From Planctomycetota bacterium (GTDB taxonomy: Bacteria > Planctomycetota > Brocadiia > JAADGH01), in NCBI GenBank assembly GCA_013152475.1, contig JAADGH010000034.1, positions 1 through 54,090 of the forward strand: a stretch of DNA of 54,090 bases, given 5' to 3'. Below, piece by piece: positions 16,149 through 25,060 of this stretch. Positions within the stretch are counted from its first letter, which is position 1; every line of letters begins with the position of its first letter. The translations under genes and the position numbers were made by a program. The notes under the pieces are model-generated. The model worked only from the letters and a program-made list of their open reading frames with translations. It ran no database searches and had not been told where the DNA came from.

Positions 16149-18131
16149 CTACGTTTTCCCGATGATCGTTGTCCATCGCCCCACGAACGCCCCCTGGCGC
16201 GGGCCGTCGTCGAGGCCGGTGACACGATACCCCTTGCCGGGCAGGCCCTCGCGCTCGATCTCGTCGAAGTTGACCGTGATCTCGACCCCGGAGGCGAAGC
16301 GGGTGCGCTGGACCATCTGGTCGTCGGTCACCCGTTCGTGCGAAAGCATCTCGTCGTAGAGCACCGCCGCGACCGGGTCGGACATGACGGCGTAGCTGTC
16401 CAGGATCTTCTGCCGCCACTTGGCATGATCCCACAGGTTCAGAAAGTACATGGGCGGGATGCCGCGCAAGAGATCGCGCAGCACCTTGTCCACAAAGGCC
16501 GTGCCCTCGGTCACCGTGTAGTCATCCCCCGCGTGGCAGAAGGGAATCAACGCGTCGTGGAAAACGAGATGATATAGCGGCACGGGGAACTGCCGCAACA
16601 GGGGATTCGTGTTGCTGCACGCGCCGACGCCGTTGCTGTACTCCAGCTCCGCCGCGTTCCACCAGCCGGCGTGCTCCCCGCCAAAGATGAGGCCGAGGGA
16701 GTGGACGTATTGATAGAAGGCCGTCCGCGCCTCGCGGTCCTCCGTGCGCGTCAGGGGGTGTTCCGGGTCGTAGCACTCCTCCATGCGGCCCGAGTTGATG
16801 CAATCGACATACGCCGCCTCGACGCCGAGCGTCTCCACCACCTCCGGCATGTGCCTGGCGAGCAGGTCCACATACTGACTCGAACACGTCCGCGACCAGC
16901 GCCGCCCCTCGCGCACCTTGCCGTTGGCGGTCTTCCACATCAGCTCAGGGAACCACAGGTCCGTCTCCTCGAGCTGGGCGGAGATGTCGTTGTAGAGGGT
17001 GAACAGGAACCCCGCCTTCTTGCATTGGCTCACCACCTCGGCCAGGTCATCGACCGGCCCCGGCGCCGTGTCGAAGGGCAGGCACCCCGGCGGCTGCACG
17101 GAGTAGGCCCCCCAGAAATGCACGAAGGCCCTCTTCAGTCCCATCGCCCCGGCCAGGTCATCCACCACGTCGCCCAACTGCTTGTAGGTGTGCTCGAAGC
17201 CCGGATACCCCGGCGGCACATGGGGATAGCCGGCGTAGTAGGCCAGGTACGGCGCACCGGCCAGTCGGTCGATCTGCGGGCGCTCCTTGGCCTTTTCCCG
17301 CAGCGTGACCAGATGGCCCCGGGCGATGGCTTCCTTTCGATAGGCCTTGGCCATGCCGACGTAATCGAGATTCTCGGCGAACTCGAACCGCATCCGTCGC
17401 TCGTAGCCCAGCTTGCCCTTCTGGGAGAGCCACGTGGGCCACGCGCAGGCGATCTGGTCGTAGGGCGACTGCCTGCCCTCGGCGTCGAAGGCCTGTTGGA
17501 AGTCAGAGTTGATGAGGTACTGGAACGTGAAGTCGTCGGTCGTCTCCAGGATGGCCGTGTATCCCGCGCCGTCCTTCTGCGCGCCGTAGAAGGGCATGGC
17601 GGGGTTGTGCTCGACGACATGAGAGCGCGCGCTGTGGGCCATGTCCTCCCAGCACCAGAAGGCCGTCGTGCCGAGCTTCACCGGGCCGGTGGGCACGAGG
17701 CACCCCTCACCGTTCGGCAGGGCCAGGTAGCCCCGGTCCTCGCCCGTCCGCAGGTGGAAGCACCGGAAGGGATACTCCACCGACACGAGCGTGCTCCCCT
17801 CCGGCAGGTGGACGTCGCGGACGGCTGCGCTCAGGACATTGCCCTTCAAACCCAGCCATGCCGTTACGGACACCGCGCCGTGGGCGGACTTGCCCGTGTA
17901 GTCGAGGCGGACGCCATCGCCCTCGCCCGTCAGCGTGACATCATCCGCCCCGCCGAGGTCAGCGACACACCGCTGCCCGCCCGATGCCTGAAAGACGAGG
18001 CGACACGGCACGCCCTGCCACGGGTCGGGACCCCACTCGCAGTCGGCGTGCTTCATCGCCGCGGAAAAGACACCGGTTTCGAAAATGCGAAGGATGAGGT
18101 CGTCACTCTCCAGCCGTTTGATCTCGTCCAT
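16149..18131 (-). CDS. Putative TIM-barrel glycoside hydrolase (DUF5696/GH101-129-like)
   Basis: The 660-residue cytoplasmic-looking protein lacks a signal peptide. Residues 1-240 form a beta-rich domain that begins MDEIKRLESDDLILRIF. The centre (about 280-560) looks like a glycosidase barrel: HVPPGYPGFEHTYKQL, GLKRAFVHFWGAY, FLFTLYNDI, a VEAAYVDCINSG segment with Asp at a plausible catalytic position, and LIFGGEHAGWWN with Glu as a second candidate. The layout recalls DUF5696 and the GH101/GH129 endo-N-acetylgalactosaminidase clan, but I cannot verify that. It begins 10 bp after the PHP gene, which suggests one operon with the URO-D-like gene further upstream. Confidence 0.6.
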   Translation of the reverse strand: MDEIKRLESDDLILRIFETGVFSAAMKHADCEWGPDPWQGVPCRLVFQASGGQRCVADLGGADDVTLTGEGDGVRLDYTGKSAHGAVSVTAWLGLKGNVLSAAVRDVHLPEGSTLVSVEYPFRCFHLRTGEDRGYLALPNGEGCLVPTGPVKLGTTAFWCWEDMAHSARSHVVEHNPAMPFYGAQKDGAGYTAILETTDDFTFQYLINSDFQQAFDAEGRQSPYDQIACAWPTWLSQKGKLGYERRMRFEFAENLDYVGMAKAYRKEAIARGHLVTLREKAKERPQIDRLAGAPYLAYYAGYPHVPPGYPGFEHTYKQLGDVVDDLAGAMGLKRAFVHFWGAYSVQPPGCLPFDTAPGPVDDLAEVVSQCKKAGFLFTLYNDISAQLEETDLWFPELMWKTANGKVREGRRWSRTCSSQYVDLLARHMPEVVETLGVEAAYVDCINSGRMEECYDPEHPLTRTEDREARTAFYQYVHSLGLIFGGEHAGWWNAAELEYSNGVGACSNTNPLLRQFPVPLYHLVFHDALIPFCHAGDDYTVTEGTAFVDKVLRDLLRGIPPMYFLNLWDHAKWRQKILDSYAVMSDPVAAVLYDEMLSHERVTDDQMVQRTRFASGVEITVNFDEIEREGLPGKGYRVTGLDDGPRQGAFVGRWTTIIGKT

Positions 18132-18141
18132 GGTCTGCTCC

Positions 18142-18813
18142 CTACGAGGGCCAGAAGCCCTTCTCCTTCAGAAACCCGATGCCCCTTTTCCGCAGCGTCT
18201 CGATCTCGTGGAGCGTGTGGCCGTCGCTGTTGATATAGATCTCATTGCACGTCGTCAGCATCTTCTCCAGGTTGGCCATGTGGGTCCGGCTCGTGACGTA
18301 GTTTGCGCAGTTGAACTCCATCGGGATGCCTTTCTCGTTGGCCAGCTCGATGATCGGGTCGATGTCGAGGTGGTCCTCGAAATAGACCGAGCATGGATGG
18401 CCGAGCATGCGGATCCTCTCGCCGTGCCGCGCGATGGCGTTCAGGTAGGCCTGCGTGATGCGGGCAGAGTCGCCGGAGTAGGGCTTTCGATGCGTGGACA
18501 GGATGAGGAAGTCGCTCGGCACGCCCTGGATGTCCGCCGAGATGTCGCCGGCGTCGCTGATGATATCCGCCTCGATGCCGAAGATGACTTCGACGTCATT
18601 GTGAACATTCCGCCACCGGTTCACCATGCCGCGTCCGGTCTTCTTCGGGTAGCCGAAGGCGTGCATGTAGACCTCCGAGTGGTCGCAGATGGCGATGGTC
18701 TTGAGGCCGACCCGCCCGGCATGCTGCACGATCTCATCCACCGTGTTCATGCCGTCGGAGTAGGTGAAGGAATGGATGTGGAAGTCTTTGGGGCCGGGGT
18801 TGATGATTTTCAT
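18142..18813 (-). CDS. PHP-domain metal-dependent phosphoesterase-like protein
   Basis: The 223-residue protein has the PHP signature: DFHIHSFTYSDGMNTVDE at the N-terminus, ICDHSEVYMHAF, IFGIEADI, LSTHRK, GHPCSVYF and NSDGH near the end. These His, Asp and Glu residues normally bind two or three metal ions for phosphoester hydrolysis. The substrate is unknown; small PHP proteins of this kind are often found next to sugar-degradation genes. It lies between the URO-D-like and glycosidase-like genes on the same strand with short gaps. Confidence 0.82.
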   Translation of the reverse strand: MKIINPGPKDFHIHSFTYSDGMNTVDEIVQHAGRVGLKTIAICDHSEVYMHAFGYPKKTGRGMVNRWRNVHNDVEVIFGIEADIISDAGDISADIQGVPSDFLILSTHRKPYSGDSARITQAYLNAIARHGERIRMLGHPCSVYFEDHLDIDPIIELANEKGIPMEFNCANYVTSRTHMANLEKMLTTCNEIYINSDGHTLHEIETLRKRGIGFLKEKGFWPS

Positions 18814-18853
18814 ATCCGTCTCTTACCTAAGGGATTACGCCAACACTCGGCCC

Positions 18854-19933
18854 TCAATCGCTCACCGCCTCGATGGCCTCATCAGCCTGGCCGGGCGACT
18901 GGACGTTCATGCCGATGATGAACTGTTTGAGCTTCGGGCCGAACTCCTCTTTCATCGCCTTCAGACTGTCGATGCCCGGCACCCCAAGAACGACCATGCG
19001 CTTGCCGGCCTCGACGGTCTTGTGGTAGAGCGGCCACCACTTCTCATCCGCGACGCCTTCCGCACCCGCGCCGGGTGTCCACTGGAGCGCCGTGAGCTCC
19101 GGGACGGAGAGCAGGTGATCGTGATGGGGGATCGCCCCGGGCCCGTCCCAGTGGTACATGCAGTAGTCCACGCCCTTTGACAGCTCGGTGAGTACAGGCA
19201 CCATGAAGTCGCCAAACATGTCGGGAGAGATCATGGCCGAGAAGTCGCACTGGAACTTCGCCATCCGCCCCGGCGCCCACGACCAGAAGTGGGTGCCGCC
19301 CCGGTCGTCCCTGATCTGGTCGTAGATGATGTCGTAATAATCAAAGTATCGTTTGCTGATCCGACCGAGGGAATCGCGCACCCACTCGGGCCGTTCGATC
19401 AGGTCCATGAGCAGCGTCTCCGTTCCCCTCATGCCGGCGAGCGTGTCCAGCCCCTCGATAAGGTCCGGGAAGCGCACGAGGAACCTGCCCGCGCCGATGC
19501 GCAACTGTTCCCTGATCAGCCGGAGCGTGAAGTCCCAGTAGAAGTTGTCGGGATCGACCTCGAACCGCGCCGCATCCGGCTCGTCGATGCACGGCTCGAA
19601 CCAGACCGTCCCCGGCTGCTCAACTCCCCTGCATCCGAGGTAGAGGGCCAGACAGTTCGGGCCCAGGCACGGCGAGACGGCCGGCATGGCCTCGGCGAGG
19701 TAGTGGGTGTTGATGCAGTCCCGCGCCGCGAGGTTGACCCGGTAGTCGAAGTCGCTCGTCGAGTAGTGCGTCACCCATCCCTCCGGCTGGGGCATGGCCG
19801 GGATGTCCTCGATCGGCTCCTCCCGTCTTGCCGTGATCTGCATGACCGGCCGGCCGATGTCGCCGCCCTGCCACCATGTCGTCAAACGGTCTCGGGCTGC
19901 GTCGAAGTCGTCCTTGTATAGAAGGCTGGTCAT
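18854..19933 (-). CDS. Uroporphyrinogen decarboxylase-like (URO-D/MtaA fold) protein
   Basis: The 359-residue protein has the URO-D barrel pattern: LVRFPDLIEGLDTLAGMRG, LLMDLIERPEWVRD, a FQCDFSAMISPDMFGDF active-site-type loop, YCMYHWDGPGAIPHHDHLL and a C-terminal GMNVQSPGQADEAIE. Residues needed for true haem-pathway decarboxylation are not obvious. Relatives in Planctomycetota and Lentisphaerota are very numerous and lie in sugar or methyl-transfer gene sets. It is most likely a methyltransferase-like or uncharacterised member rather than HemE. It begins a three-gene minus-strand group with the PHP and glycosidase-like genes. Confidence 0.65.
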   Translation of the reverse strand: MTSLLYKDDFDAARDRLTTWWQGGDIGRPVMQITARREEPIEDIPAMPQPEGWVTHYSTSDFDYRVNLAARDCINTHYLAEAMPAVSPCLGPNCLALYLGCRGVEQPGTVWFEPCIDEPDAARFEVDPDNFYWDFTLRLIREQLRIGAGRFLVRFPDLIEGLDTLAGMRGTETLLMDLIERPEWVRDSLGRISKRYFDYYDIIYDQIRDDRGGTHFWSWAPGRMAKFQCDFSAMISPDMFGDFMVPVLTELSKGVDYCMYHWDGPGAIPHHDHLLSVPELTALQWTPGAGAEGVADEKWWPLYHKTVEAGKRMVVLGVPGIDSLKAMKEEFGPKLKQFIIGMNVQSPGQADEAIEAVSD

Positions 19934-19972
19934 GGATACTTCCTGTGTTGAGTCCCTGACATGTGTGACGAT

Positions 19973-20401
19973 TCAGGCATCGCGAATGTCCCCAACCCAC
20001 GCCACATACTTCCCGAAGGGACCGCCGGAGAGGGCCTGATACAAGCGGCGGTCCGCCGTCACCACGATCTCGTTCAGGAGGACGGCAAGGGCCACGTAGA
20101 GGCAGTCGTAGATGCTGCGCCCGCTCTGGTTGGCAATCGCATACGCCGTGTCTTGCAGCGAAGCGACCGGATGAAACTGGATCGGGCCGCTTCGGAGTAT
20201 CGCCCGGGCCTCATCGCCATCCCTCACCGCGATCTCACCCCGGCGAATGCGCTTGCAGAACAGGTTGTCCAGTTCGAGCAGGAAGAAGTCCGGCGCGTGA
20301 AGCGAGAACGAATCGCTCAGAAGTCGGCGAGCGGCAACGGCGTGGGTCTCGTTGAGAAACCACTTGGCTGCGACGCTGGCATCCACTACATATGCCGTCA
20401 C
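19973..20401 (-). CDS. vapC: VapC-type PIN-domain toxin
   Basis: The 142-residue PIN-domain protein has the metal-binding acidic residues in YVVDASVAAKWF, ELDNLF, SIYDCLYVALA and VVTADRRLY. It is expected to be a Mg-dependent RNase that cleaves tRNA or rRNA when free of its antitoxin. It overlaps the antitoxin gene by four bases (ATGA, 20398-20401), so translation is coupled. The size and motif order are normal, so it should be active. Confidence 0.88.
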   Translation of the reverse strand: MTAYVVDASVAAKWFLNETHAVAARRLLSDSFSLHAPDFFLLELDNLFCKRIRRGEIAVRDGDEARAILRSGPIQFHPVASLQDTAYAIANQSGRSIYDCLYVALAVLLNEIVVTADRRLYQALSGGPFGKYVAWVGDIRDA

Positions 20402-20637
20402 CGATCCCGGTCCTTACGAATGAGTTTGGCGCTGTCGCTGAATCGCCTGCCCTTGAATCGCGCGCGGAATTCCTCGCATAGCTTCCGCGCCCGGGCCATA
20501 TCGACGTGTGGAGTGTCCGCTGCGCGTTCCAGGATCATTTTCACCTCGGCCTGGAGCGAGCGCCCCTCCTGCCTGGCAAGGGCTTTCAGCCTTTGCACTA
20601 CCTTCGGCTTCAGATTGCGTACGAGTATTTGAGGCAT
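20398..20637 (-). CDS. vapB: FitA/VapB-like ribbon-helix-helix antitoxin
   Basis: The 79-residue protein starts with a ribbon-helix-helix domain (QILVRNLKPKVVQRLKALA, GRSLQAEVKMILERA) of the FitA type. Its basic C-terminal half (CEEFRARFKGRRFSDSAK) is the probable toxin-wrapping tail. The ATG at 20637 has CGGAGGAAAATTCC upstream. It should bind and neutralise the PIN toxin and repress the operon through the palindrome just upstream. Confidence 0.85.
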   Translation of the reverse strand: MPQILVRNLKPKVVQRLKALARQEGRSLQAEVKMILERAADTPHVDMARARKLCEEFRARFKGRRFSDSAKLIRKDRDR

Positions 20638-20662
20638 GGAATTTTCCTCCGATCATGTGCCG

Positions 20663-20702
20663 ATGCTATCATAATGATAGCATGCACCTTGCCGGAAGTC
20701 AA
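20663..20702 (-). promoter_or_regulatory. vapBC promoter with operator palindrome
   Basis: On the minus strand TTGACT (20697-20702) and TATCAT (20674-20679) are 17 bp apart. A perfect 21-bp palindrome ATGCTATCAT-A-ATGATAGCAT (20663-20683) covers the -10 box. This is the expected site for autorepression by the ribbon-helix-helix antitoxin. Confidence 0.7.
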
Positions 20703-20707
20703 GTGTT

Positions 20708-21859
20708 TTACGACACCCCCGAAATGTCCATGGGCTTGTTCCCCCCCCGAATCGACTCCGTCGCCGCGCAGCCCACGGCCACGGCCATGCGTCCGGCTTC
20801 GGGGGTGACGTGGGGCTGCTTGCCGTCGAGGATCAGGTCGAGGAAGGCGCGGCATATCTCCGGGTCCGCCCCGCCGTGCCCGCCCTTGGCGGGGCCGACG
20901 TCGTAGGTCGCGGTGGCAAACCTGGCCCGGGCGCGGGCCTTCGTGTTGTTCGCCTTCTGTGTCTTGACCGTGATCTTGTTGCCGGTCAGCTCCGCCATGC
21001 CGTCGCCGCCGATGACCAAGTAGTTGCGTGTCGTTTCGGTGGCGTAGTGGCACTGGACGTAGTTGGCCCGGACATCGCCGAGGTCCATGAGAAGCATGGA
21101 GTGGTCCTCGATATCGACGCCCTTCCGGAAACAGCATTGCGCCTTCCCCGGCCGGTCGCTGAAGTCGGTGCACGTATCCTTCTCGTCGCACTCGGTGCAG
21201 ACGAGGTCGTCCGGCTTGTCGCCGCCGAAGAAATCGAGCGCGCCCATGGCGACGACGCGCTTCGTGAATCGGCCGGTGAGGAAGTGGATCATGTCGATGT
21301 CATGGCTGGCCTTCTGCAGGAGCAGGCCCGTGGCCATGTCGGCGTTGGCGCGGTAGTCGTGGAAGTAGGCCCAGCCGCCGAAGCCGACGAAGTGGCGCAC
21401 CCACACGGCCTTCACCTCGCCGAGCTGGCCGGAGTCGATGATGTCCTTGAACGCGAGGAACGCATCCATGTAGCGCATGTTCATGCCGACCATGAGGTGC
21501 TTGCCGGAGCGCTTCCATGCCGCGAGCATGGCGTCGCAGTCGGCCGTCTTGATGGCCATGGGTTTCTCGCAGTAGACGTGCTTGCCGGCCTCGAGCGCGG
21601 CGATGGTCGGCTCGGCGTGGAGGTAGTCGGGGGTGAAGACGCCGACGGCGTCGATGTCGTCGCGCTCGACCAGCTTGCGCCAGTCATTCGTGACGGCGGG
21701 ACTGTTGTGGGCGTACTGTTTGCGGAACTGATCGAGGAACGCCCAGCTCGTATCCGCGCCGGCGACGATCTTTGCGCGGTCATCCTTGTCCAAGTTCTGC
21801 GCCATTGCCGCGCGGTGCGCGACGCCTATCAAGCCGATTCGAATGCCGTTGCTGCCCAT
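20708..21859 (-). CDS. Gfo/Idh/MocA-family oxidoreductase
   Basis: The 383-residue protein has the Rossmann N-terminus (IRIGLIGVAHRAAMA), the canonical CEKPMAIK lysine motif, and KASHDIDMIHFL with the expected catalytic His/Asp region. The middle carries an unusual Cys cluster (CTECDEKDTC followed by CC about 17 residues on) that could hold a structural Zn or Fe-S; this is seen in a subgroup of the family in Bacteroidota and Planctomycetota. It is predicted to act on a sugar or sugar acid with NAD(P). The start at 21859 has CGGAGAG upstream. It diverges from the radical SAM operon. Confidence 0.87.
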   Translation of the reverse strand: MGSNGIRIGLIGVAHRAAMAQNLDKDDRAKIVAGADTSWAFLDQFRKQYAHNSPAVTNDWRKLVERDDIDAVGVFTPDYLHAEPTIAALEAGKHVYCEKPMAIKTADCDAMLAAWKRSGKHLMVGMNMRYMDAFLAFKDIIDSGQLGEVKAVWVRHFVGFGGWAYFHDYRANADMATGLLLQKASHDIDMIHFLTGRFTKRVVAMGALDFFGGDKPDDLVCTECDEKDTCTDFSDRPGKAQCCFRKGVDIEDHSMLLMDLGDVRANYVQCHYATETTRNYLVIGGDGMAELTGNKITVKTQKANNTKARARARFATATYDVGPAKGGHGGADPEICRAFLDLILDGKQPHVTPEAGRMAVAVGCAATESIRGGNKPMDISGVS

Positions 21860-21973
21860 GAGAAACTCTCCGAAAAGAAAGCAGACAATCCATAGAGCAT
21901 CCTACCGGATTGTTCCGCCGCTTGCAACCCCTCGGCCGGGCGCATGGGATGCCGGGGTCCGGGATTTTTCGCC

Positions 21974-22002
21974 TTCACTCCCGGGGGGTGATTTGGTATG
22001 GT
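21974..22002 (+). promoter_or_regulatory. Candidate promoter of the radical SAM operon
   Basis: TTCACT (21974-21979) and TATGGT (21997-22002) are 17 bp apart, 35 bp before the ATG at 22038. It is the only reasonable -35/-10 pair seen in the gap. Confidence 0.35.
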
Positions 22003-22037
22003 AGATATTGGCAGACTGGGCGACGGATGGGTGCATC

Positions 22038-23735
22038 ATGACCGGAAAAGCCAACCAGCGGTTCTTCACATGCCTTCTCGTTCTCCTGCTGATTGTCGGC
22101 CTCACGGGGACGGCGCTCGCGGGGGAGATTCGCCTGAAATGGGTGGAGACCGATATTTCCTTCCATGAGGACGGCAAGGCTACCCTCGTCAGCAAGATTC
22201 GCTGGCAAATCGTCGGCCGGACCATGTACGCCTTCTACTACGAGGGCTTCGGCAACACCACCCCCTACTTCGATCTCGGGAAGTGCAAGGCCCTCCACAG
22301 CAACGGGAGAGAGTACCCCGTCACCATCAAGCGCCTCTCCACGACCAAGTACGACGTCCTCCTGTCGGACGGGGTGAAGGCCCCGGCAGGCGAGCTGACG
22401 TTCATCCTGGTCTATGCCCTTGACTTTGCGGGGGGCGGCCATCTCGCAAAAACGAAAAGCGAGTTCGGCGAGCTGGTGGTCTTCAACTGGGCGCCGCCGA
22501 AGTGGAAATACCCCATGGAACACCAGACGCTCTACATCCACTACCCCGTCGACGTGGGGAAGAAGGAAGTGGACAAGGCCTACCTGGAGAGCGTTATCTT
22601 CCGCACCGAGCCGTTCATGAACAAGGAATACCTCATCGACTACTATGGGAAGGAGGACGGCGGCAAGTTCTGGTTCACCGTGCAGCTTCACAAGAAGAAG
22701 CTCCGCGGCATGTACGGCATGCGCGTCCAGCAGTACGTCGCGGCAAAGCTGTTCCCCAAACTCTTGGCCGGGCGGCCGCAGGTCCCCGCGACGGCGCCTG
22801 CTCGCCGGCCGGCGCGCCGCGCTCGATCCCGCCAGACGACCCGACACGCGGAGCGGCCGACCAAGACGCGCCTGCCGCTGGCGGGGCTTCTGGCCGCGGC
22901 GGCGCTGATGGCGGGATTTGTCCTGCTCATGCGCGGCAAGGCGTCCTCTGTCCGAGAGGCAAAGCAGACCGTCGGCGAAATCCGCTGGGAGGGCGAGGAC
23001 TGGGCCCCACCGAAGATCCAGGGGAGCACCTTCCGTAAGGAGGGCAAGATCGCCAAGCTCGATATCACCGAGGCCGGTCTCCTGTTGGACATCCCCCTGA
23101 GCCACATCATCTCGCTCATGGTGCTCGATATGGAGGAGCGCGGGCTTGTCAATATCACCAATCGCGACCCGCTGCGGCTCCAGGCGACGAAGGTGCACGG
23201 CGTCTCGCCCGGCACGTACGAGACGTGTCTCCTTATGGCCATCCAAAACGACGGCAGCCTGGGCGACGACCAGATGCGGGCCATGTTCGAACGGATGGTC
23301 GATGAAATCCAGCGCAAGGCATGGGATTGCGACCTCGACGCCACAAAGGAATACTACCGGAAGCAGTTCGATGAGGCCGCGCGCGAGGTGGACGAGGGCG
23401 GCGACATCAAGAAGCGGGACGAAGACGAATACATCGGCAGCTATCCCCGATATTACGGACACTACTACCACCATTACTATACCGACCGGCGCTTCGACAA
23501 CCAACAGTACCGGGATGTCAACCGATGGAACCAGTCTCTTGAAACGGCCAATCCGACAACCGTTGGCACGTATTCCTCGTTGATTCGATCCGACGCCTGC
23601 CACAGCGCGTGCTACGTTCACACGGCCTGCCACGACGCCTGCCACAGCGCGTGCCATTCGGCCTGTCACTCGGCCTGCCACAGCGCGTGCCACTCGGCTT
23701 GTCACTCGGCCTGTGTCAGTGGGGGGGCGCGATGA
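22038..23735 (+). CDS. DUF2207-like membrane protein with C-terminal His-Ser-Ala-Cys repeat tail (putative radical SAM substrate)
   Basis: The 565-residue protein has a signal peptide (about residues 8-28), an extracytoplasmic beta-rich domain like DUF2207, one membrane helix (about 280-301), then a cytoplasmic part. The cytoplasmic part has a winged-helix-like stretch (DIPLSHIISLMVLDMEERG), a Tyr/His-rich stretch (YYGHYYHHYYTDRR), and a tail at residues 519-559. The tail has ten Cys, including six consecutive HSAC units, preceded by DACHSAC, YVHTAC and HDAC. Repeat codons vary (CACAGCGCGTGC, CATTCGGCCTGT and others), so the peptide pattern is conserved rather than freshly copied DNA. The N-out, C-in topology puts the Cys tail in the cytoplasm, where the next gene's enzyme works. 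The stop overlaps the next start (ATGA). The ATG at 22038 is preferred over TTG 22008. Confidence 0.7.
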   Translation: MTGKANQRFFTCLLVLLLIVGLTGTALAGEIRLKWVETDISFHEDGKATLVSKIRWQIVGRTMYAFYYEGFGNTTPYFDLGKCKALHSNGREYPVTIKRLSTTKYDVLLSDGVKAPAGELTFILVYALDFAGGGHLAKTKSEFGELVVFNWAPPKWKYPMEHQTLYIHYPVDVGKKEVDKAYLESVIFRTEPFMNKEYLIDYYGKEDGGKFWFTVQLHKKKLRGMYGMRVQQYVAAKLFPKLLAGRPQVPATAPARRPARRARSRQTTRHAERPTKTRLPLAGLLAAAALMAGFVLLMRGKASSVREAKQTVGEIRWEGEDWAPPKIQGSTFRKEGKIAKLDITEAGLLLDIPLSHIISLMVLDMEERGLVNITNRDPLRLQATKVHGVSPGTYETCLLMAIQNDGSLGDDQMRAMFERMVDEIQRKAWDCDLDATKEYYRKQFDEAAREVDEGGDIKKRDEDEYIGSYPRYYGHYYHHYYTDRRFDNQQYRDVNRWNQSLETANPTTVGTYSSLIRSDACHSACYVHTACHDACHSACHSACHSACHSACHSACHSACVSGGAR

Positions 23736-25060
23736 CGGACATGGACATCTCCTGGATCGATCAGTTCATCCCGCAGATCAAGGAGTACGTCTTCGTTCGC
23801 GAGGAGGACGCCCTCCTCATCCTGATTCCAAACCAGGCCTACAAGCTGAACCGGAGCGCCTGCCGCATCCTGTCGGCGCTGCTTGGCGGTGCGACCACGG
23901 ACCAGGTCCTCCGGACCGTGGGCGATACGCCCGACAAGCGGCAGGACCTGCACGATTTCGCCTGCGACCTGCGCGCCGTCGTCTCCGGCTGTCTGCGCGA
24001 GGGCGAAGAGCGCCGGGCCGTCGAGCGAGTGCCCTTTGAGCGGCCGTTCAACACGCTGCCCGTCCTGAGCGAGGTGGCCCTCACCTACCGGTGCAACCTC
24101 CAGTGCGTCTTCTGCTACGCCGCCTGCGGGTGCAGGACGTCAGCGGACTCGGCCGAAATGTCCACCGCCGAGGCAAAGCGAATCCTGCATGTGATCCGGC
24201 GCGATGCGCAGGTCCCCAGCGTGAGCTTCACCGGCGGCGAGCCGACGCTCCGGCGCGATCTGCCGAAGCTCATTCGACACGCCCGGTCCCTCGACATGCG
24301 GGTGAACCTGATTACCAACGGCACGACATTGACCGACCGGCCGGTGAAGAGGCTCGTCCGCAGCGGCCTGAACAGCGCGCAGGTGAGCCTGGAGGGCCCG
24401 TCGCCGGCGGTTCACGATCCTCTGACGGGTGCGCCCGGTTCCTTCGACCGCACCGTCGCGGGCATCGAGCGCCTGCGTGACGCGGGCATCCGGGTCCACA
24501 CGAACACGACCATCAGCCGGGGGAACATCGAGCACCTGGAGGGGATCGTCGCACTTGCGAAAGATCTCGGCATGGAGCGACTTTCGATGAACATGGTCAT
24601 CCCGACCGGCTCATCGGTGCAGGACCCGGATGCAATCTGGGTGACTTATACCGAGATCGGCGACGCGGTGATGCGCGTGAAGGCCGAGGCCCGGCGGCGG
24701 GAGATCGAGTTCCTGTGGTACTCGCCGACGCCCTTCTGCCTGTTCAATCCGGCGGCGTCGGGCTTTGGCGGGAAGGCATGTGCCGCGTGCGACGGGCTGC
24801 TGAGCGTGAGCCCGACGGGCGACGTGCTGCCATGCTCCAGCCTGGCCGAACCGGCAGGGAACCTGCTGCGGGAGGAGTTCCGGGACGTCTGGCGCTCCCC
24901 CCGTGCGGAGTATTACAAGTCGAAGTCCTACGCGCATGAGATCTGCCAGGCGTGTGAGGACTTCGATGTGTGCTGCGGCGCGTGCCCGCTCTACTGGCGG
25001 GCCTTCGGGTACGACGAACTGAAGGCGGTGCGGGAGGAGGCCCATGCAAGTATCGGCTGA
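23732..25060 (+). CDS. Radical SAM/SPASM peptide or protein maturase with N-terminal PqqD-like domain
   Basis: The 442-residue protein has an N-terminal PqqD/RRE-like domain (about 17-88, with LILIPNQAYKLNRSACRIL), which in known systems binds the substrate leader. The radical SAM core has C121, C125 and C128 (CNLQCVFC), a TGGEPTLR SAM-binding motif and LITNG. The C-terminal SPASM-type region has Cys at CAACDG, LPCSS, CQACEDFDVCC and CGACP for auxiliary [4Fe-4S] clusters. It should cleave SAM and modify a peptide, probably the Cys-repeat tail of the preceding gene. The ATG at 23732 overlaps that gene's stop. It overlaps the next gene by 17 bases, so the three genes are translated together. 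Confidence 0.85.
   Translation: MTDMDISWIDQFIPQIKEYVFVREEDALLILIPNQAYKLNRSACRILSALLGGATTDQVLRTVGDTPDKRQDLHDFACDLRAVVSGCLREGEERRAVERVPFERPFNTLPVLSEVALTYRCNLQCVFCYAACGCRTSADSAEMSTAEAKRILHVIRRDAQVPSVSFTGGEPTLRRDLPKLIRHARSLDMRVNLITNGTTLTDRPVKRLVRSGLNSAQVSLEGPSPAVHDPLTGAPGSFDRTVAGIERLRDAGIRVHTNTTISRGNIEHLEGIVALAKDLGMERLSMNMVIPTGSSVQDPDAIWVTYTEIGDAVMRVKAEARRREIEFLWYSPTPFCLFNPAASGFGGKACAACDGLLSVSPTGDVLPCSSLAEPAGNLLREEFRDVWRSPRAEYYKSKSYAHEICQACEDFDVCCGACPLYWRAFGYDELKAVREEAHASIG

Noticed and set aside
23592..23714. Cys-repeat tail as a multihaem c-type cytochrome segment
   Set aside because: Cys are separated by three residues (CHSACH, CX3CH), not two, and the predicted topology puts the tail in the cytoplasm, away from haem attachment. 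A radical SAM gene follows instead of cytochrome genes.
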